DNA of 47,666 nucleotides, taken from NCBI GenBank assembly GCA_016929095.1, contig JAFGJM010000035.1, forward strand, positions 1-47,666. The letters run 5' to 3'. Each line of letters starts with the position of its first letter. Position 1 is the first letter of the stretch. The stretch comes from Anaerolineales bacterium. Its GTDB lineage: Bacteria > Chloroflexota > Anaerolineae > Anaerolineales > UBA4823. A model generated the notes under the pieces. That model worked only from the letters and a program-made list of their open reading frames with translations, was not told the DNA's origin and made no database searches. The position numbers and the translations under genes are program-made. Shown here one piece after another: positions 40,060-47,666 of the stretch.

Positions 40060-42537
40060 ATGAAATCATCCATTAAAAAATTAAAAAAATATTTCGAATT
40101 AGAAGAAGAACGTGGTTTTGATAACAAGGCGATCATGGGTGGTATTGATCGCATACTGGATAATTGGGAAGCCGAAGCATTAGCAGAGAATCTAAGCGAT
40201 GAGATCATCCAAATGATCGATCAGCGGCTAAGGGATTATCAACACCTTAGCGAAAACTCGCGATCTGAGATGCTGGATGGAATATGGACAAGATTGCAAA
40301 AAGAATTTCCCGATTTACCCCCACTGAGGAAAATGATTATTCCTGCTGATGTGAAAGCCCCTCCGGCATCTCGCCCCCAAAAAATTACGAATATAACAGA
40401 GAAACCGGCAATAGAAAGCACATCCCCAACCGTTTCCACGAGAATTGATAAACAACCTGCTCCGGCAGATGAAAAACGTGAACCGTTATCGACTCTAAAC
40501 GCACCATTGACCGCAATTCACGGCATTGGACCTAAAAATGCTCAAACGATGAAACGTCTGCATTTATATAATTTGGAGGATATGCTTTTTCATTTTCCCC
40601 GCCGCTATATCGATTATTCTCATCTCAAACCAATTAAGCGATTATCCTATGGCGATGTTGTAACCATCATCGGCACAATCGATCAGATATCCAGCCGAAA
40701 AACTAAAGATCGAAAAACCCAATACACCGAAGTCATCTTGAATGATGGCACCGCAGCTATTCGCATTACCTGGTTTAATCGCTGGAACGCCAACAAGCTC
40801 CAACGTGATCAACAAATTTCTGTTTCCGGTAAAGTCGAGCAATACTTGGGTCGATTGGTTATGAATAATCCCGATTGGGAACCCATTGACCAACAACAAT
40901 TGCATACCAACCGCATTGTACCGGTGTATCCATTAACCCAAAATATCTCTCAAAACTGGTTACGGAAAATGATTTATCAGGTAGTCTCATATTGGTCGCC
41001 CAAGATTCAAGATCATTTGCCTGAGAGCATTATTAGTTCCGCAAGCCTGATAGATCTGGGCACAGCCTTATTGCAAATCCACTACCCCGATTCTTGGGAT
41101 TCCTTGAAAGCTGCTCAGCAGCGATTGGCATTTGATGAAATTTTCTTGCTTCAACTTGGCGTGATGCGCCAGAAACAAACCTGGCAGAGCAGAACCGCAG
41201 AAATATTCTCATCCTCCGAGGAAGATGTTGCTTCTTTTTCCGAACGATTGCCTTATGCATTGACCGCTTCTCAGAAAAATGCGATTGAAGATATACGTTC
41301 AGACTTAAACAGCGGTACTCCCATGAACAGACTATTACAAGGGGATGTCGGTTCGGGTAAAACCGTAGTTGCAGCTTTTGCTATAGCTACAGTGACCCAG
41401 CTTGGAGCCCAAGCAGCTATTATGGCTCCCACCGGTATCTTGGCAGACCAACATTATAAGAATTTAAAAAACTTCCTCTCTTTAAACGAAAATGAAATTC
41501 GTTTATTGGTTGGTTCCACCTCTGAATCTGAAAAAGAAGAAATAAAAACCGGTTTATCACAAGGGTCGATAAAATTGGTTGTCGGTACGCACGCTTTGAT
41601 TGAATCACTGGTGGAATTCAACAACTTACAATTAGCTATCATCGATGAACAACATCGCTTTGGGGTGGAACAACGTGCTATTTTACGGGCTAAAGGAAAT
41701 AATCCTCATATAATGGTCATGACCGCCACCCCCATTCCACGCACCCTGGCTTTTACCATTTATGGAGATTTAGACCTGACTTTAATCGATGAGATGCCGC
41801 CGGGAAGACAAGAAATTGACACATTCATCCTTTCTCCGCGAGAACGAGAAAGAGCTTATCGCCTCATTAACAGCCAGATCGAACAAGGCAATCAGGCTTT
41901 CATTATCTATCCTCTGGTTGAAGAAAGCGAAAATTCGGATTCCAAATCGGCAGTCGAGGAATATAATCGCTTGAAAGAGAATGTGTTTCCTCATTGTCAG
42001 GTTGGATTATTGCATGGTCGTATGAAACCCGATGAAAAAGATGACATCATGACAAGTTTCCGTTCAGGAAAATATTCCATCCTGGTATCGACTTCCGTGA
42101 TCGAAGTAGGCGTCGATATCCCAAAAGCCACGGTCATGCTGGTGGAAGGCGCCGACAGGTTTGGGCTGGCACAATTACACCAATTCCGGGGACGAGTTGG
42201 CAGAGGTGAAGATAAAGCCTATTGTTTATTGATCCCAGATAAATCAGATGCCGTTGAAAATGAGCGGCTGCAAGTAATGGCTGAAACCAATGACGGGTTT
42301 ATCCTGGCTGAGCGAGATTTAGAGCAGCGCGGTCCGGGCGAGTTTTTAGGCGCCCGCCAATCTGGGTATACCGACTTGCGTTTAGCGAATTTAACCGACA
42401 TTCAATTGATTGAGAAAGCCCGTCGCTCCGCACAAACACTTATAAAGGAAGATCCAAATTTACAAAATCCGGAAAATCACCTGCTTTCCAACACACTCCG
42501 GCATGCCTGGAGAGAAGCCAAAGGTGATATCAGTTGA
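40060..42537 (+). CDS. recG: ATP-dependent DNA helicase RecG
   Basis: An 825-residue superfamily-2 helicase that remodels stalled replication forks. An N-terminal extension (about 1-160, charged and helical, beyond the E. coli length of 693) precedes the wedge/OB domain with PLTAIHGIGPKNAQTMKRL, HFPRRYIDYSHL and the NDGTAAIRITWFN strand. Helicase motifs: RLLQGDVGSGKTVVAAF (I), PTGILADQHY (Ia), IIDEQHRFGVEQR (II, the DEQH form specific to RecG), MTATPIPRTLA (III), VSTSVIEVGVDIPKATVMLVEGADRFGL (V, quoted in part) and LHQFRGRVGRGED (VI). The C-terminal GEFLGARQSG motif is typical. I prefer ATG 40060 over TTG 40018; neither has a strong ribosome site. Confidence 0.95.
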   Translation: MKSSIKKLKKYFELEEERGFDNKAIMGGIDRILDNWEAEALAENLSDEIIQMIDQRLRDYQHLSENSRSEMLDGIWTRLQKEFPDLPPLRKMIIPADVKAPPASRPQKITNITEKPAIESTSPTVSTRIDKQPAPADEKREPLSTLNAPLTAIHGIGPKNAQTMKRLHLYNLEDMLFHFPRRYIDYSHLKPIKRLSYGDVVTIIGTIDQISSRKTKDRKTQYTEVILNDGTAAIRITWFNRWNANKLQRDQQISVSGKVEQYLGRLVMNNPDWEPIDQQQLHTNRIVPVYPLTQNISQNWLRKMIYQVVSYWSPKIQDHLPESIISSASLIDLGTALLQIHYPDSWDSLKAAQQRLAFDEIFLLQLGVMRQKQTWQSRTAEIFSSSEEDVASFSERLPYALTASQKNAIEDIRSDLNSGTPMNRLLQGDVGSGKTVVAAFAIATVTQLGAQAAIMAPTGILADQHYKNLKNFLSLNENEIRLLVGSTSESEKEEIKTGLSQGSIKLVVGTHALIESLVEFNNLQLAIIDEQHRFGVEQRAILRAKGNNPHIMVMTATPIPRTLAFTIYGDLDLTLIDEMPPGRQEIDTFILSPRERERAYRLINSQIEQGNQAFIIYPLVEESENSDSKSAVEEYNRLKENVFPHCQVGLLHGRMKPDEKDDIMTSFRSGKYSILVSTSVIEVGVDIPKATVMLVEGADRFGLAQLHQFRGRVGRGEDKAYCLLIPDKSDAVENERLQVMAETNDGFILAERDLEQRGPGEFLGARQSGYTDLRLANLTDIQLIEKARRSAQTLIKEDPNLQNPENHLLSNTLRHAWREAKGDIS

Positions 42538-42570
42538 TTGGTTTATTCATCCTTTTGATTGAGAGGTAGT

Positions 42571-43095
42571 ATGGTTCGAGCTTTATTTCCCGGTACTTTC
42601 GATCCTATCCATTATGGCCATATCGATATTGCCCATCGCGCGACCACTTTATTCGACGAGGTAATTATTGGTGTGTACGATCGGCCTTTAAAATCACTGC
42701 TTTTCTCCCCCGAAGCCCGTTTGAAGCTGGTTGCCGAAGCCTTAAAAGACAATCCCCGTATCAAGGTTATGGGCTTTAGTGGATTGACTATCGAGTTTTG
42801 TAAAGAGGTGAATGTAAATGCCATCGTCAGAGGATTGCGCGTATTTTCGGATTTTGAATACGAATTCCGCATGGCATTGGCAAACCACCGTTTAGCGCCG
42901 GAAATCGAGAGCGTAGCGTTGATTACCGCCGAAGAACACACTTTCCTCACTTCGTCCACTGTGCGGGAGATCGCTTCGTTGGGAGGCGATGTCAGCAGTA
43001 TGGTACCGCCTCATGTAGAGAAAGCTCTCAAAATTCGTTTCATGGAATTAGGTGAAAGTCAGCAAATTGTAGCAGCCACCTCATTGCGCGATTGA
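42571..43095 (+). CDS. coaD: Phosphopantetheine adenylyltransferase
   Basis: A 174-residue nucleotidyltransferase that adenylylates 4'-phosphopantetheine to dephospho-CoA. Key motifs are ALFPGTFDPIHYGHIDIAHRA (GTFDPxHxGH, nucleotide-binding), NAIVRGLRVFSDFEYEFRMA (Arg and substrate-binding region) and HTFLTSSTVREIASLGGD (the SSTxVRE-type signature). ATG 42571 has GAGAGGT upstream; TTG 42559 would only add four residues. It follows recG by 33 nt and may be co-transcribed with it. Confidence 0.96.
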   Translation: MVRALFPGTFDPIHYGHIDIAHRATTLFDEVIIGVYDRPLKSLLFSPEARLKLVAEALKDNPRIKVMGFSGLTIEFCKEVNVNAIVRGLRVFSDFEYEFRMALANHRLAPEIESVALITAEEHTFLTSSTVREIASLGGDVSSMVPPHVEKALKIRFMELGESQQIVAATSLRD

Positions 43096-43125
43096 TATTT
43101 TATTGGCATAATTATTGCAATATTG

Positions 43126-43154
43126 TTGACACAACATTCAATAGTATGTATTCT
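43126..43154 (+). promoter_or_regulatory. Promoter for the coiled-coil protein gene
   Basis: Perfect TTGACA (43126-43131), 17-nt spacer, TATTCT (43149-43154). Transcription would start about 50 nt before ATG 43213, which has GGGGAGG just upstream. Confidence 0.7.
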
Positions 43155-43212
43155 AATAGTGCTTCACTTAACCCCTTTTAAATCCCAAGAAACATCGTAA
43201 GGGGAGGTATGA

Positions 43213-43671
43213 ATGGATATATTGCATCTAATCGACCGATTGGAAGAACTTCTAAATGAAAGCCGTCCTTTATGGTTCACTCACAATGTAATTATTGATG
43301 AAGAGAAAGTATTGGATTTAATTGACCAGATGCGGGTGACCATTCCTGAAGAAGTCAAAAAAGCCCAACAATTGCTTACTCAGCGCGACCGTTTATTGGC
43401 ACAAGCCCAGGAAGAAGCCAACCGCACGCTGGCTATTGCCCGGGAAAAAAGCGAGCAAATTGTAGAGCGAGATGCCATTGTTCAGGCAGCCCAGGCGCGC
43501 GCCGACCAAATCCTCTCCCAGGCTAATGACGACGTTGAGAAGATCAAACTAGACGCCGATGCATATGTGTTGGAAACATTGCAGCGCATCGAAATCGAAC
43601 TTGATCGTTCGCTAAACCAGGTGAGAAACGGCATTAAAACGTTGCAAAGCAGTGATACGCCTATAGAATAA
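43213..43671 (+). CDS. Coiled-coil protein resembling DivIVA / ATP synthase b-subunit-like stalk
   Basis: A 152-residue soluble protein. Residues 1-40 form a short amphipathic domain (DILHLIDRLEELLNESRPLWF), then residues about 40-145 are a nearly continuous Ala/Glu/Gln-rich coiled coil with heptads, for example AQAQEEANRTLAIAREKSEQ. It has no membrane helix, so a true F0 b subunit is unlikely. Similar short proteins sit beside coaD in other Chloroflexota in my recollection; the role is not known, and cell-division or envelope scaffolding is one possibility. Strong own promoter and terminator. Confidence 0.7.
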   Translation: MDILHLIDRLEELLNESRPLWFTHNVIIDEEKVLDLIDQMRVTIPEEVKKAQQLLTQRDRLLAQAQEEANRTLAIAREKSEQIVERDAIVQAAQARADQILSQANDDVEKIKLDADAYVLETLQRIEIELDRSLNQVRNGIKTLQSSDTPIE

Positions 43672-43701
43672 ATCATCATTTCTTTAGTTATCATCCATCC
43701 C

Positions 43702-43748
43702 AAACATCCCCTTCATGTTTCCTCATGAATGGTGGATGTTTTTATTTC
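43702..43748 (+). terminator. Rho-independent terminator after the coiled-coil gene
   Basis: AAACATCC (43702-43709) pairs with GGATGTTT (43734-43741), with an inner TTCATG/CATGAA stem (43712-43717 and 43724-43729), followed by a T-rich run. It overlaps the stop codon of the convergent SDR gene (43713-43715) and could act in both directions. Confidence 0.75.
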
Positions 43749-44552
43749 CCGCTCTTTTCGCACAAAGCGATTTTCCACCAGCCAATCCACAACAGATGGG
43801 AATAAGGCATTCATCCAAAGGATCCCCACCATATATCCGGGAAGGATTACCTGACGGCGGGGATGTTTTGTCAACCTTAGCACCACCCCAGCCACATCCT
43901 CTGCACTCAATCGAAATTTTTCTGGTGTTTTATATCCGGTTTTACGCTGAACGCCGGTGTGCTGGCTGAATTCGGTCTCCACGCCACCGGGATAAACGAT
44001 CGATACCTGGATTCCCCAGGGATGCAACTCACGGCGTAATGCTTCATTGAAACCACGCAAACCAAATTTTGTGGCAGCGTAAACACTATATGTTGGCATC
44101 CCTATCAACCCTGCTAACGAGGCAATATTGATAATATGCCCGCGGCATCTTTCAATCATAAATGGCGCGGCAACCCTGGCTGAGAAAATCGCCCCTAATA
44201 AATTTACCCTTATCTGTGTCTCAATATCCCCCTGAGGATCTAGCATATCTATCCATTTCAACCGGCCAAAGCCGGCATTATTTAATAACACGTCCAGCCG
44301 GTTGAATCGCGCAGCAATCATTTCCATACATACCTGAAGATCGCCAATTCGGGTCACATCGGTAGAGATAGCCAAAGCCTGACCGCCCTCAGACATAATC
44401 TCTGCGGCGAAAGCATCCAATCTTTCTTTGCGGCGGGCGGATAATACCACGGCGTACCCTTGTTTGGCGAACAATCTGGCTGCTGCCGCGCCTATCCCCG
44501 ATGAAGCCCCCGTGATCCATATCACCGGGGAGGATTCCATCTCATCTGCCAT
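43713..44552 (-). CDS. Short-chain dehydrogenase/reductase
   Basis: A 279-residue classical SDR with a Rossmann fold. Cofactor motif TGASSGIG, structural NNAGFG, the catalytic Ser in IINIASLAGL and the YAATK (Tyr-x-x-x-Lys) element in SVYAATKFGLRG are all present, and PGGVETEF follows. An Arg-rich segment after the first strand (SARRKERLDAF) suggests NADP(H) preference. I start at ATG 44552, with GGAGGAAAT just upstream; a longer frame to 44615 lacks a ribosome site. The C terminus has a short hydrophobic segment (PGYMVGILWMNALFPSVVDWLV) that may dock to membrane, as in DltE/YqjQ-like SDRs. Substrate unknown. Confidence 0.93.
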   Translation of the reverse strand: MADEMESSPVIWITGASSGIGAAAARLFAKQGYAVVLSARRKERLDAFAAEIMSEGGQALAISTDVTRIGDLQVCMEMIAARFNRLDVLLNNAGFGRLKWIDMLDPQGDIETQIRVNLLGAIFSARVAAPFMIERCRGHIINIASLAGLIGMPTYSVYAATKFGLRGFNEALRRELHPWGIQVSIVYPGGVETEFSQHTGVQRKTGYKTPEKFRLSAEDVAGVVLRLTKHPRRQVILPGYMVGILWMNALFPSVVDWLVENRFVRKEREIKTSTIHEET

Positions 44553-44600
44553 ATTTCCTCCAGCTAAGCCTCTTGTATCTTGATCGAGTATATGGTAGAA

Positions 44601-44616
44601 AATGCATATATGCATT
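44601..44616. promoter_or_regulatory. Perfect 16-bp palindrome between divergent genes
   Basis: AATGCATATATGCATT (44601-44616) lies between the SDR start (44552) and the C39-like gene start (44649). It could be an operator for either gene. Confidence 0.35.
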
Positions 44617-44648
44617 TTTTCTCTGGTGTGATTTTACCCGCAAAACAA

Positions 44649-45167
44649 ATGTCTCAAAAAATTCATTCACCCCACGAAGCAAGCATCATCAACGCACTTC
44701 AATTCCAGGGCAATACCAACGATTGTGCTCCATTTACCATCGCCACTATCGTTAACGCGTTTTCGGGGTTGTCTACCGATGGTGCTGCCCTGGCAAAAAA
44801 AATGAACAAACCTATATGGCACGGCATATTCCCTGTCATTCGCCGTATTCCCAATTGGGCAACATTTCCCTGGGGGGTTGTAGATGTATTAAAGGAATTT
44901 GGTTTCTTGGCGCATTGGGGATTTCGTTCGAATTCCGATTTCCTTCGGTTGAGTATTCAAAAAGGCAATCTTCCTATTCCGATAATTGGATCGTGGCGCC
45001 CGTTGTTTGCCCATGTAATGACGTGCGTTGCCTGGGATTCGGATGGTTTATGGGGATTTGCCAACACGCAAATTAGCGAAAAAAAAATCGATTGGATACC
45101 CGAAGACTATTTCAATAAGCATTGGAATTCATATGGAAAAATGTTCATAGAAGTGAAACTGGCGTAG
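44649..45167 (+). CDS. Peptidase C39-like (papain-fold) protein
   Basis: A 172-residue protein with the C39-like cysteine-protease pattern: LQFQGNTNDCAPFTIATIVN (the Q...DC active-site region with nucleophilic Cys), then PLFAHVMTCVAWDSDGLWGFAN (catalytic His and following strand) and a NTQ segment (the Asn-type third residue). Related domains process bacteriocin leaders or are domesticated peptidases. No transporter or bacteriocin gene is nearby, so a stand-alone role is likely. I use ATG 44649; upstream starts at 44592 or 44580 (TTG) are possible but without a ribosome site. No signal peptide is apparent. Confidence 0.7.
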   Translation: MSQKIHSPHEASIINALQFQGNTNDCAPFTIATIVNAFSGLSTDGAALAKKMNKPIWHGIFPVIRRIPNWATFPWGVVDVLKEFGFLAHWGFRSNSDFLRLSIQKGNLPIPIIGSWRPLFAHVMTCVAWDSDGLWGFANTQISEKKIDWIPEDYFNKHWNSYGKMFIEVKLA

Positions 45168-45212
45168 TGAAACACACATCGTGCGACATGACGAAATCGA
45201 CGCTTTAGACAA

Positions 45213-45227
45213 CCCCACAAGGTGGGG
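45213..45227 (+). terminator. Short GC-rich hairpin downstream of the C39-like gene
   Basis: CCCCAC (45213-45218) pairs with GTGGGG (45222-45227) around AAG, followed by A-rich sequence and no T tract. It may stabilise or weakly terminate the upstream transcript. The rest of 45168-45346 has nothing further I can name. Confidence 0.4.
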
Positions 45228-45346
45228 CTGAGAAAAAATAATAAAAAATTGAATCAGATATGAGAAATATTATGTTAATGAAGAGCGGTGAAAAGAGTAT
45301 CTACATTTAAAAGTGCATTTATTCAATAACCAAAAAGGAGGATGAT

Positions 45347-46519
45347 GTGGATTTTAGATTATCCGATGAACAGCGTATGTGGCAAGAAAGCATCCATGCT
45401 TTCGTAGCCAAAGAAATCAAACCCAATGCCCGCCTGGTCGATGAGAACGCTTCATTAAAATGGGATTCCGTTCATAAAATGGGACCTCTGGGATTATTAG
45501 GCTTATTTGCGCCTGAAGAATATGGCGGCGCAGGTATGGATGCCATCTGCGCTGCTCTGGCAATGGAAGAACTGGGGTGGGCTTGCGGCAGCACTGCCCT
45601 GGCAATCGCGGCTCATAATGGATTGGGTTGCGCCTCGGTTGCGTTATTCGGTTCACATGAGTTAAAATCCCGCTACTTGCCCGCGGCTGCTCAGGGGAAA
45701 AAACCGGATGGGAGTTACAGCCGTTTGGCAGCCCTGGCTCTCACCGAACCAGGCGCCGGATCGGATTTAAAAGGGGGGGTCACTACCCGCGCCGAACTCC
45801 ATAATAACCAATGGCGTATTAACGGTGCAAAAATGTGGTGCACCAATGCAGGAGTGGCTGATTTCATCGTCACTTTAGTCCGAACCGACTCCAGCAAGAG
45901 TTCGCATTCATTGAGCATGATCCTTGTCCCATCAGACAGCAAGGGCTTGCACATCGGTGCGGCTGAAAAGAAAATGGGGGTAAAGGGTTCTCCCACACAC
46001 GCGGTTACATATCAGGATGTTTTGGTTCCTGCCGATCACCTGGTTGGTGAAATTGGCAAAGGCTTGTCGCAAACGTTGGCTGTGTTAGATGGCGGCAGGA
46101 TAAGTATTGGCGCCATATCTGTCGGACTGGCACAAGCGGCAATGGAAGAAGCTGTTCAATACGCCGCACAAAGAACGGCATTCGAGCACCCGCTCACTTC
46201 TTTTGAAGCCATACAATGGATGTTAGCGGATGCCGCCACGGAAATTCATGCTGCCCGATTGATGGTTTTGCAGGCGGCCTGGTTAAAAGACCAGGACAAA
46301 TCCTTTACCAAAGAAGCGGCTATGGCTAAACTCTTCGCCACCGAAATGGCAGAAAGAGTGTGTAGAAACGCGATCCAAATCTTAGGTTCATATGGATATA
46401 GCCAGGAATACCCTGTTGAACGCCAATATCGAGATGCCCGTTTAATGACCATCGGCGAAGGCACCAGCGAAATCCAACGCCTGGTTATCGCCCGTCATAT
46501 AATTTCTGAATATCAATAG
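45347..46519 (+). CDS. Acyl-CoA dehydrogenase
   Basis: A 390-residue FAD-dependent dehydrogenase of the short/medium-chain type. Conserved parts: GPLGLLGLFAPEEYGGAGMD, ALTEPGAGSDLKGGVTTRAE (FAD-binding signature), GAKMWCTNAGVADFIVTLVRT (second signature), IQILGSYGYSQEYPVERQYRD and TIGEGTSEIQRLVIARHI, whose Glu in G-E-G-T is the catalytic base. The start is GTG 45347 with AAGGAGG six bases upstream. It probably oxidises an acyl-CoA, with electron-transfer flavoprotein as acceptor; chain or branch preference is not readable. Branched-chain acyl-CoA oxidation would fit the liv operon in the same window, an inference. Confidence 0.95.
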   Translation: MDFRLSDEQRMWQESIHAFVAKEIKPNARLVDENASLKWDSVHKMGPLGLLGLFAPEEYGGAGMDAICAALAMEELGWACGSTALAIAAHNGLGCASVALFGSHELKSRYLPAAAQGKKPDGSYSRLAALALTEPGAGSDLKGGVTTRAELHNNQWRINGAKMWCTNAGVADFIVTLVRTDSSKSSHSLSMILVPSDSKGLHIGAAEKKMGVKGSPTHAVTYQDVLVPADHLVGEIGKGLSQTLAVLDGGRISIGAISVGLAQAAMEEAVQYAAQRTAFEHPLTSFEAIQWMLADAATEIHAARLMVLQAAWLKDQDKSFTKEAAMAKLFATEMAERVCRNAIQILGSYGYSQEYPVERQYRDARLMTIGEGTSEIQRLVIARHIISEYQ

Positions 46520-46525
46520 AGGTTA

Positions 46526-47110
46526 TCAGGGGTTGCCAGCAGAAGCGGCGGCTGTATTCAAAAGTTTCCAGGCAGAAGGAGGCCAGTAGACAAATTCGGC
46601 TTTCCCGATTACCTTAGATAATGACACCATCCCCCAGCTATGGGAATCAAAAGAGCTATTGCGGTTGTCGCCTAAAACAAATAAAGAATCCATTGGCACA
46701 TTCCACGTGCCTGAGTATTCCGGCGAGGCTTTAATATATGGCTCTTCCAAAGCCGCACCATTGATATATACAATGCCATCATCTACACGCACTTCCTCAC
46801 CCGGAAGCCCAATGACGCGTTTGATGAACGGCTCTTCGGACGGATCAGGGGGATAAAAAACGATAATATCGCCACGCGAAGGTTCACCCATTGCATAGGC
46901 TAACTTATTCACCACCACCAGATACCCCGCATATAGCGTTTTTTGCATACTGATTGACTCGACACGGATGCGGGCAGACACGGCGTTTATCCCTACAAAA
47001 AGAATGAGAGATAAAACGATTGTCTCGACCAATTCTCGAAGGATCCGCCGCGTCTTTTTCTCATCCGGAGGTTCGGTATCCGGAAAAATTTCGCTCCTAA
47101 AATATTCCAT
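46526..47110 (-). CDS. lepB: Signal peptidase I
   Basis: A 194-residue membrane-bound peptidase that removes Sec signal peptides. One N-terminal transmembrane helix (about 29-47, LVETIVLSLILFVGINAVS) is followed by the catalytic domain: VESISMQKTLYAG (Ser nucleophile before Met), GDIIVFYPP, FIKRVIGLPGEEV (general-base Lys) and VLGDNRNSSFDSHSWG (box E). All catalytic parts are present. ATG 47110 starts one base after the stop codon of the mogA-like gene, so they are co-translated. It matches the Gram-positive-type short SPase I. Confidence 0.96.
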   Translation of the reverse strand: MEYFRSEIFPDTEPPDEKKTRRILRELVETIVLSLILFVGINAVSARIRVESISMQKTLYAGYLVVVNKLAYAMGEPSRGDIIVFYPPDPSEEPFIKRVIGLPGEEVRVDDGIVYINGAALEEPYIKASPEYSGTWNVPMDSLFVLGDNRNSSFDSHSWGMVSLSKVIGKAEFVYWPPSAWKLLNTAAASAGNP

Positions 47111-47111
47111 A

Positions 47112-47606
47112 CTAATGACCTATTTCCGCTGCCGGATCGTTATGCAGCAATTGAATAGCATGGGGTAATACATTGATAATGGCCTGCAAATTTTCAACCG
47201 CCGCTTTAGGACTGCCTGGAAGATTGATGATCACCGTGCTGCCTCGAATGCCGGTTACCGCTCTAGAAAGCATCGCATTTGGGGTTAATTTTAGACTGGA
47301 TGCACGCATAACCTCTGCCAAACCCGGAGCCTGGCGATCTAAAACAGCCAAAGTAGCTTCCGGGGTAATGTCTCGGGGACTAAATCCGGTGCCGCCGGTG
47401 GTTAGAATGATGTCTAACGCTTTATCATCGCTCCACTCGATCAGCTTATCCCGGATCAGGTCTATTTGATCTGGCAAGAGCGCCTTAGCGGCGACTTCCC
47501 AATCTGTCTTATTTATCAAAGTTTCTAATGCCGGTCCGGATAAATCCGCTCGCTCACCATTCCATGACCGGTCCGAAACCGTGATGATGCCAACTCGTAT
47601 CACCAT
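47112..47606 (-). CDS. MogA/MoaB-family molybdenum cofactor protein
   Basis: A 164-residue protein of the MoCF-binding fold. Motifs: IRVGIITVSDRSWNGERADLSGP, DIILTTGGTGFSPRDITPEATL (the TTGGTG pterin/ATP loop) and GIRGSTVIINLPGSPKAAVENL. It adenylylates molybdopterin for metal insertion in the usual pathway. MogA and MoaB cannot be separated with certainty here. It couples by one base to lepB; no other molybdenum cofactor genes are in the window. The start ATG 47606 has AGGAAAAG further upstream than ideal. Confidence 0.92.
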   Translation of the reverse strand: MVIRVGIITVSDRSWNGERADLSGPALETLINKTDWEVAAKALLPDQIDLIRDKLIEWSDDKALDIILTTGGTGFSPRDITPEATLAVLDRQAPGLAEVMRASSLKLTPNAMLSRAVTGIRGSTVIINLPGSPKAAVENLQAIINVLPHAIQLLHNDPAAEIGH

Positions 47607-47610
47607 ATAT

Positions 47611-47666
47611 TTATAAATCTTTTCCTAATATCAACTCATCCATAGGCTTCCATCCCCGCTGCATAT
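47611..47666 (-). CDS. Probable 3' end of a further minus-strand gene (partial)
   Basis: In the frame that ends at TAA (47613-47611), the minus strand is open from the window edge: ...RGWKPMDELILGKDL. It stops 4 nt before the mogA-like ATG, as expected for a gene in the same operon. Too short to identify; other frames across this edge also stay open briefly, so this is tentative. Confidence 0.35.
   Translation of the reverse strand, partial: MQRGWKPMDELILGKDL

Noticed and set aside
43213..43671. Annotation of the coiled-coil gene as ATP synthase F0 subunit b
   Set aside because: There is no N-terminal membrane helix and no other atp genes nearby.
45222..45285. GGGGCTGAGA followed by TTGAATCAGAT, resembling parts of a TPP riboswitch
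   Set aside because: The conserved ACCTGAT core and the closing stems are missing, and the downstream acyl-CoA dehydrogenase is not a thiamine gene.

Overview
The window looks like part of a Chloroflexota (Anaerolineae-type) chromosome. The evidence is indirect: several propeller-bearing Ser/Thr kinases, a FakA/DegV/Asp23 block beside rpmB, an N-terminally extended RecG, and an LivK lipoprotein in a moderate-GC background. No rRNA or tRNA gene was seen, so the phylum call is an inference from gene content and style. About 42 protein genes are supported, on both strands, densely packed, with many 4-8 nt overlaps.

Layout. 1-1780: an AT-rich, probably foreign island holding a truncated Rhs C-terminal tip and a likely immunity partner. 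1801-9439: methyltransferase, DUF5668-like membrane protein, GH3-family enzyme, TolB-like-propeller Ser/Thr kinase, gyrB and a membrane protein. 9785-15066: a complete branched-chain amino-acid (liv) ABC transporter operon with tandem promoters, an intergenic hairpin and a strong terminator. 15589-19515: cinA, an SAH/MTA deaminase-like amidohydrolase fused to a CYTH domain, and an inositol-monophosphatase-family gene. 19651-24378: an aldo/keto reductase; a tight PadR / GyrI-like / BtrH-like operon; purB.

24573-31139 is a signalling block and the most interesting part of the window. A soluble Ser/Thr kinase with an eight-blade PQQ-like propeller is followed by a PP2C phosphatase, a J-domain/VWA fusion and a zinc-ribbon/FHA protein. 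After a 139-bp gap come a small unknown protein and OmpR- and NarL-type response regulators with no histidine kinase. The first four genes read as a writer/eraser/effector/reader set, resembling in outline the VWA-PP2C-kinase triads described around Ter systems but with J-domain and FHA additions.

31136-34404: small hypothetical, SH3b protein, Ca2+/H+ antiporter and lipid kinase. 34521-43671: a third Ser/Thr kinase, rpmB, Asp23, FakA-like, two DegV proteins, RecG, CoaD and a coiled-coil protein. 43713-47606: SDR oxidoreductase, C39-like peptidase, acyl-CoA dehydrogenase, signal peptidase I and MogA/MoaB. The window ends inside what is probably the 3' end of another minus-strand gene.
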